The position numbers and the translations under genes were made by a program. From JADFMN01 sp964529975 (GTDB lineage: Bacteria; Armatimonadota; Fimbriimonadia; Fimbriimonadales; Fimbriimonadaceae), in assembly GCA_964529975.1 (NCBI GenBank), contig CAZGXW010000084.1, forward strand, positions 1 through 7,740: DNA of 7,740 bases, given 5' to 3'. The notes under the pieces are model-generated. The model saw only the letters and a list, made by a program, of their open reading frames with translations, had not been told where the DNA came from and made no database searches. Below, piece by piece: positions 4,692-7,740 of this stretch (its first letter is position 1; every line of letters starts with the position of its first letter).

Positions 4692-6338
4692 ATGGCCTTC
4701 GGCGCGTTCGTCGCCGTCGCGATGACGCTTTGGATCCTATCGCCCTCAGAAGCGACTGCGGGCCTGACAACGACCACAACGACGGGTGGCACCACCGGCT
4801 CGCCAGGGTACACGGTAAGTTGGACGTCGACCGACGGCGAGTGCGAATCGAGGGGTGCCGGTCCCGGCTATTCAGTCGAGTACCCAACAACTGGAACAGG
4901 GCTCAATACAAGTACAAGGGGCGTCTACATCCAGTCCGGCGGAATGGAAGGCCCGTTCGTAGGATGGGGCGAGGCCGACTGCGACGAAGACGGTACGTTC
5001 ACAGCGACCCTGACGTGGAACGGTGGCTCGAACAACCTACCCCCTCCTGGCGTCCTTGTCGTCAAGGAAGAGGTCGAAGCCGCGCGCAGTGGCGACGGTG
5101 GGAGCGTCGACTGTGTCATGGAGGGGGCGGACTATGACGGGGAAGGCCTCTACTATGAATGGTGCGGTGGTGTGCGCTACCACGTCATCGAAGACCCCGG
5201 ACCAACGCCCGACCCGATTTCTCTCTCACCCTCGGCATACGGGATCATGGACGAGGAGTCAGCGCTCCTAAGCGCAGAAGCTTGGCTCGACTACACGATC
5301 ACGTGCTACAACGTGCGCGTCACGTACGACGGAGTGTTGGACGCGACGACCGCAAACCCGAAAGCAATGATCGGGCAGGCTATTGAGGCGACGGTCGATC
5401 TTGGCGGCCTTAGCAACTCGGGAGCGACATTTAACTGGGAGATAACAGGAGAAGGACAGTTTAAGTCATACACTATCGGCGCCACAACAGCCACGCTGGA
5501 CACGACATTTGCTACAAACTTGCAAGTAGTCCAAGTTGCCTTTGCGAGGAAGAACGAGAGTACAAAGGCGAAGTTTTGGTGCAACGTAAACCTTGCAACT
5601 CCAAACTTAGACGAGTTTACGGTGAAGGGGAACGATGTTTACATTGCGGAGCCTGAAAGCCCAACGTTTACGGTCACCGCTGGCACCGTTGATTTCGACC
5701 CTGTCGTCACCACATTCTTCGAAGCGATGGGGGTTTCGTACACTGTGCCAGACACAAGTGAGTACGGCGCTAGAGGAGCTACCGGTGACCCGGGTATTTT
5801 ATGGAAGGCGTTTGTAGACCTAGACGATCCCTTTATGACCGTCGATGCGGGGAAATCAACTCCAGATCGCGCCAGAGTTTGCTATTTTAATACCATTTCC
5901 AAGGTTTACCGGCGTCGGCAGCTTAACAACAATTCTTGGACCAACTGCCCGGACAATTTTTCGTGGACACCACCGGACTGCAAGTTGGACAAGCACTGGC
6001 CCGTGCAAACGATTTCATCTGCCAGTGGGTTCTTTGTTGAGGGTCAGGAGCAGGCGGAGGTGGATGGTCCCGGCTTCGACATGAACAGCAATTACAAGGC
6101 TTGCGACATGGATGATGACCACATCGTTTACTTGATGTTCAAGCCGTTCGACAATGGTGTTGCTCGATACTTTGTCCCACTTGCTTCATGTACGTGGAAT
6201 CCGCACGGGACGGGCTCTCGCTCAGCCAGTACATGGTCAGCTGGCGGAAGCAACTCGGTTTCCAAAGGAACAGTGTCCTCATATCCGGCTCACCCTGAGT
6301 GGTCAGACGTACTGACGCCAGATCCGTGGTACCCATAG
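4692..6338 (+). CDS. Hypothetical exported Cys-containing protein, phase-variable or frameshifted start
   Basis: A 548-aa protein I do not recognise. Residues 1-24 (hydrophobic FGAFVAVAMTLWIL, then SPSEATAG) look like a signal peptide but lack the usual positive n-region. A threonine/glycine-rich linker follows (26-36), then beta-rich sequence to about 165, a short acidic/proline linker (167-176), and a second region from about 225 (IGQAIEATVDLGGL, FNWEITG) to the end with many aromatic residues. Eleven cysteines (51, 97, 141, 158, 205, 297, 397, 419, 430, 471, 500) suggest disulfides outside the cytoplasm. No lipobox, sorting signal or membrane anchor is seen at the C-terminus. Base composition falls visibly in the second half compared with neighbouring genes, which may mark transfer or relaxed selection. 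If the upstream G-tract had eight Gs, the protein would begin at 4610 and gain 27 residues including GKARRAQAT, a better n-region. It appears to be the first gene of a two-gene unit. Confidence 0.75.
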   Translation: MAFGAFVAVAMTLWILSPSEATAGLTTTTTTGGTTGSPGYTVSWTSTDGECESRGAGPGYSVEYPTTGTGLNTSTRGVYIQSGGMEGPFVGWGEADCDEDGTFTATLTWNGGSNNLPPPGVLVVKEEVEAARSGDGGSVDCVMEGADYDGEGLYYEWCGGVRYHVIEDPGPTPDPISLSPSAYGIMDEESALLSAEAWLDYTITCYNVRVTYDGVLDATTANPKAMIGQAIEATVDLGGLSNSGATFNWEITGEGQFKSYTIGATTATLDTTFATNLQVVQVAFARKNESTKAKFWCNVNLATPNLDEFTVKGNDVYIAEPESPTFTVTAGTVDFDPVVTTFFEAMGVSYTVPDTSEYGARGATGDPGILWKAFVDLDDPFMTVDAGKSTPDRARVCYFNTISKVYRRRQLNNNSWTNCPDNFSWTPPDCKLDKHWPVQTISSASGFFVEGQEQAEVDGPGFDMNSNYKACDMDDDHIVYLMFKPFDNGVARYFVPLASCTWNPHGTGSRSASTWSAGGSNSVSKGTVSSYPAHPEWSDVLTPDPWYP

Positions 6339-6350
6339 TAGGAAAAACCG

Positions 6351-7181
6351 ATGATTACAACAGTACTATTCTTTACCCTTACTTCGCTGGGATCGTTCGA
6401 TCTAGTAGGGGATACCCATGGTTCACCCTCGCAGATTCGGCCTGGAACGTTTTCGGGCGCAAAGACCGATCCGGCGAAGTTAGCGGAAACCGATGCGATC
6501 GAGCAGGCGCGAGTCCGCGCACGAGAACTCGACCGGGAAGGCAAGCCAAGAGAGGCCCTTGCCGTTCTCTTGCCTTGGCGGAAAAAGGCTACGACTTCGG
6601 AAGGAATGTCGCTTTACTATCCGTTCCTCAAGGCCTACATCCAGTTAGACGACTTGAAGGGCTATCTAGGGCTGACAGAAGAGAAGTACAACGTCCTGTC
6701 CGCCTCAACTACGACCTCTGTCACAGCTGACGACGTCTTGCGTTATGCAACCGCCCTGTACGTCAACGGCAGGAGAGAGCAAGCTTGGCAACTCTGCCAA
6801 AGACACACCGACCTTTTCACAGAGAACTTCTACGACAACAGGATGAAGGAGTACAAGGACAAGCCGATCACGCCTGCTACTTTGGGCGACGCCCTCCTGC
6901 GCGGTAGCGCTCGTCTCGATAGCAGCCTTTCAATGTACTTCTACCTCCCACTGGTTCATGAGCGGCCAAACGACGCGGAAGTGCACTACCTCTTTGCACG
7001 TTCGTTGCCGGACAAAGACCTGATGACCAAGAAGATCCATATGGAGCAGGCGGTCGCGCTTGCCGAAGGCGAGACCAAAGCGGACTACAAGCGCTATCTC
7101 GACGGCATCAATTGGGATCTCAAGTCGCGCGAGAAGCAAGCGAGCGGCGGTCAAGGAGTGTTCTTTAGTATCGGCGGATAA
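6351..7181 (+). CDS. Hypothetical exported helical-repeat (TPR-like) protein
   Basis: A 276-aa protein of unknown function. The first ~17 residues are hydrophobic (MITTVLFFTLTSLGSF) and could be a weak signal peptide or anchor, without positive charges. From about residue 45 it is mostly alpha-helical in character, with tetratricopeptide-like segments: AIEQARVRARELDREGKPREAL, ALYVNGRREQAWQLCQ, AEVHYLFARSLPDKD and HMEQAVALAEGE. These suit a protein-interaction solenoid. The start is well supported: AGGA at 6340-6343 is seven bases from the ATG. It begins 12 bases after the stop of the 548-aa gene, so the two are almost certainly co-transcribed and may work together outside or at the membrane. 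No catalytic motif is visible. Confidence 0.8.
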   Translation: MITTVLFFTLTSLGSFDLVGDTHGSPSQIRPGTFSGAKTDPAKLAETDAIEQARVRARELDREGKPREALAVLLPWRKKATTSEGMSLYYPFLKAYIQLDDLKGYLGLTEEKYNVLSASTTTSVTADDVLRYATALYVNGRREQAWQLCQRHTDLFTENFYDNRMKEYKDKPITPATLGDALLRGSARLDSSLSMYFYLPLVHERPNDAEVHYLFARSLPDKDLMTKKIHMEQAVALAEGETKADYKRYLDGINWDLKSREKQASGGQGVFFSIGG

Positions 7182-7222
7182 ATCCGGCTTTGCTCTTCGG
7201 GGAGGCAGGTACCCTGCTGCCC

Positions 7223-7740
7223 ATGCCCCTTCGACTCGGACTGCCGAAAGGAAGCCTGCAAGACGCGACGTTCGCGCTGTTCGAGAAGGCGGGGTGGAGG
7301 TTTCGGGTCGACAGCCGGAGCTACCAGCCGGTGGTCGACGACGAGGAGATCGAGCCGACCCTCCTACGGCCGCAAGAGATCCCGAGTTATGTCGAAGAAG
7401 GGGTGATCGACGCCGGCCTGACCGGGCTCGACTGGATCACCGACTGCGGCGCAGAGGTCCACGAGGTCTGCGAACTCCGGTACTCGAAACTCACCAACAA
7501 CCCGATCCGCGTGGTGCTCGCGGCCGCCAAGGAGAGTGGGATCAAGTCGGCGGCAGACCTGGGAGGCAAGCGGGTCGCGACCGAGTACGTGCGGCTGACC
7601 TCGCGGTACCTGGCCGAAAAGGGCGTGGCAGCCGACGTCGAGTTCTCATGGGGCGCATGTGAGGTGAAGATCGCGCAGGGCGTCGCCGACGCGATCGTGG
7701 TCAACACGGAGACGGGCTCATCGCTTCGCGCCCACAACCT
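7223..7740 (+). CDS. hisG: ATP phosphoribosyltransferase HisG, long form, N-terminal part
   Basis: The first 172 codons of hisG run off the right edge with the frame open. HisG joins ATP and PRPP, the first and feedback-regulated step of histidine synthesis in the cytoplasm. LRLGLPKGSLQDAT (3-16), the SRSY segment, LLRPQEIPSYVEEGVIDAGLTGLDWI and VHEVCEL match the long, hexameric form that carries a C-terminal ACT-like histidine-binding domain, which would lie beyond the window. The PRPP-binding loop region is ADAIVVNTETGSSLRAHNL near the end. ATG 7223 gives the family N-terminus; a GGAGG at 7200-7204 is rather far upstream (18 bases). It lies 41 bases after the hypothetical helical protein gene and looks unrelated to it in function. 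Confidence 0.93.
   Translation, partial: MPLRLGLPKGSLQDATFALFEKAGWRFRVDSRSYQPVVDDEEIEPTLLRPQEIPSYVEEGVIDAGLTGLDWITDCGAEVHEVCELRYSKLTNNPIRVVLAAAKESGIKSAADLGGKRVATEYVRLTSRYLAEKGVAADVEFSWGACEVKIAQGVADAIVVNTETGSSLRAHN

Noticed and set aside
4686..4695. GCCACCATGG, identical to the vertebrate Kozak consensus, at the 4692 start
   Set aside because: All surrounding genes are bacterial, with operons and Shine-Dalgarno sites; taken as coincidence.
7205..7222. Short inverted repeats (GGCAG/CTGCC, CAGG/CCTG) before hisG
   Set aside because: Stems of only four to five base pairs without a T-tract; too weak to call a terminator or an attenuator.
1..7740. CRISPR arrays, tRNA or rRNA genes, insertion sequences, riboswitches
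   Set aside because: I found no regularly spaced repeats, cloverleaf-like segments, transposase motifs or recognisable riboswitch cores on either strand by eye.

Overview
This window looks like a GC-rich bacterial chromosome segment carrying ordinary housekeeping genes and one pair of unrecognised exported-protein genes. The GC content, the long-form HisG, the separate PurS and PurQ subunits (no fused large PurL) and the palindromic repeats would suit a lineage such as Armatimonadota (Fimbriimonas-like). That placement is an impression from protein flavour, not a demonstration.

Left part (1-1344, + strand): the C-terminal end of an enolase-superfamily dipeptide epimerase is followed, with TAA and ATG abutting, by a DUF1611 (DgcN-type) P-loop protein. 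This pairing is the one described for D-glutamate catabolism (DgcA/DgcN) and probably handles D-Glu or murein-derived Glu peptides.

Middle part (1414-4445, - strand, transcribed right to left): purS, purQ, a secreted NlpC/P60 peptidase with an SH3-like region, and an AAA_14/DUF4143 ATPase whose C-terminal nuclease-like motif looks degenerate. purL is not in the window. A perfect palindrome lies between the convergent dgcN and ATPase genes.

Two identical 36-bp copies of a palindromic, G-quadruplex-capable repeat occur on this strand. One lies in frame inside the ATPase. The other lies at the purS-purQ junction, where it appears to have split purQ from its original GTG start (inferred GTG AAA GTC, giving MKVG). 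It left a 6-bp direct repeat, a new TTG start and an 18-codon linking mini-ORF whose TGA overlaps that TTG.

Right part (4446-7740, + strand): an extended -10 promoter, a Shine-Dalgarno sequence and an ATG (4610) precede a run of nine Gs and then a 548-codon ORF for a Cys-containing exported protein of unknown function. The upstream ATG would join the ORF in frame if the run held eight Gs, and would then give the signal peptide a positively charged n-region. This is either a phase-variable switch or a sequencing indel. A 276-aa helical repeat-like protein follows 12 nt downstream and is probably co-expressed. The window ends inside hisG (long form).
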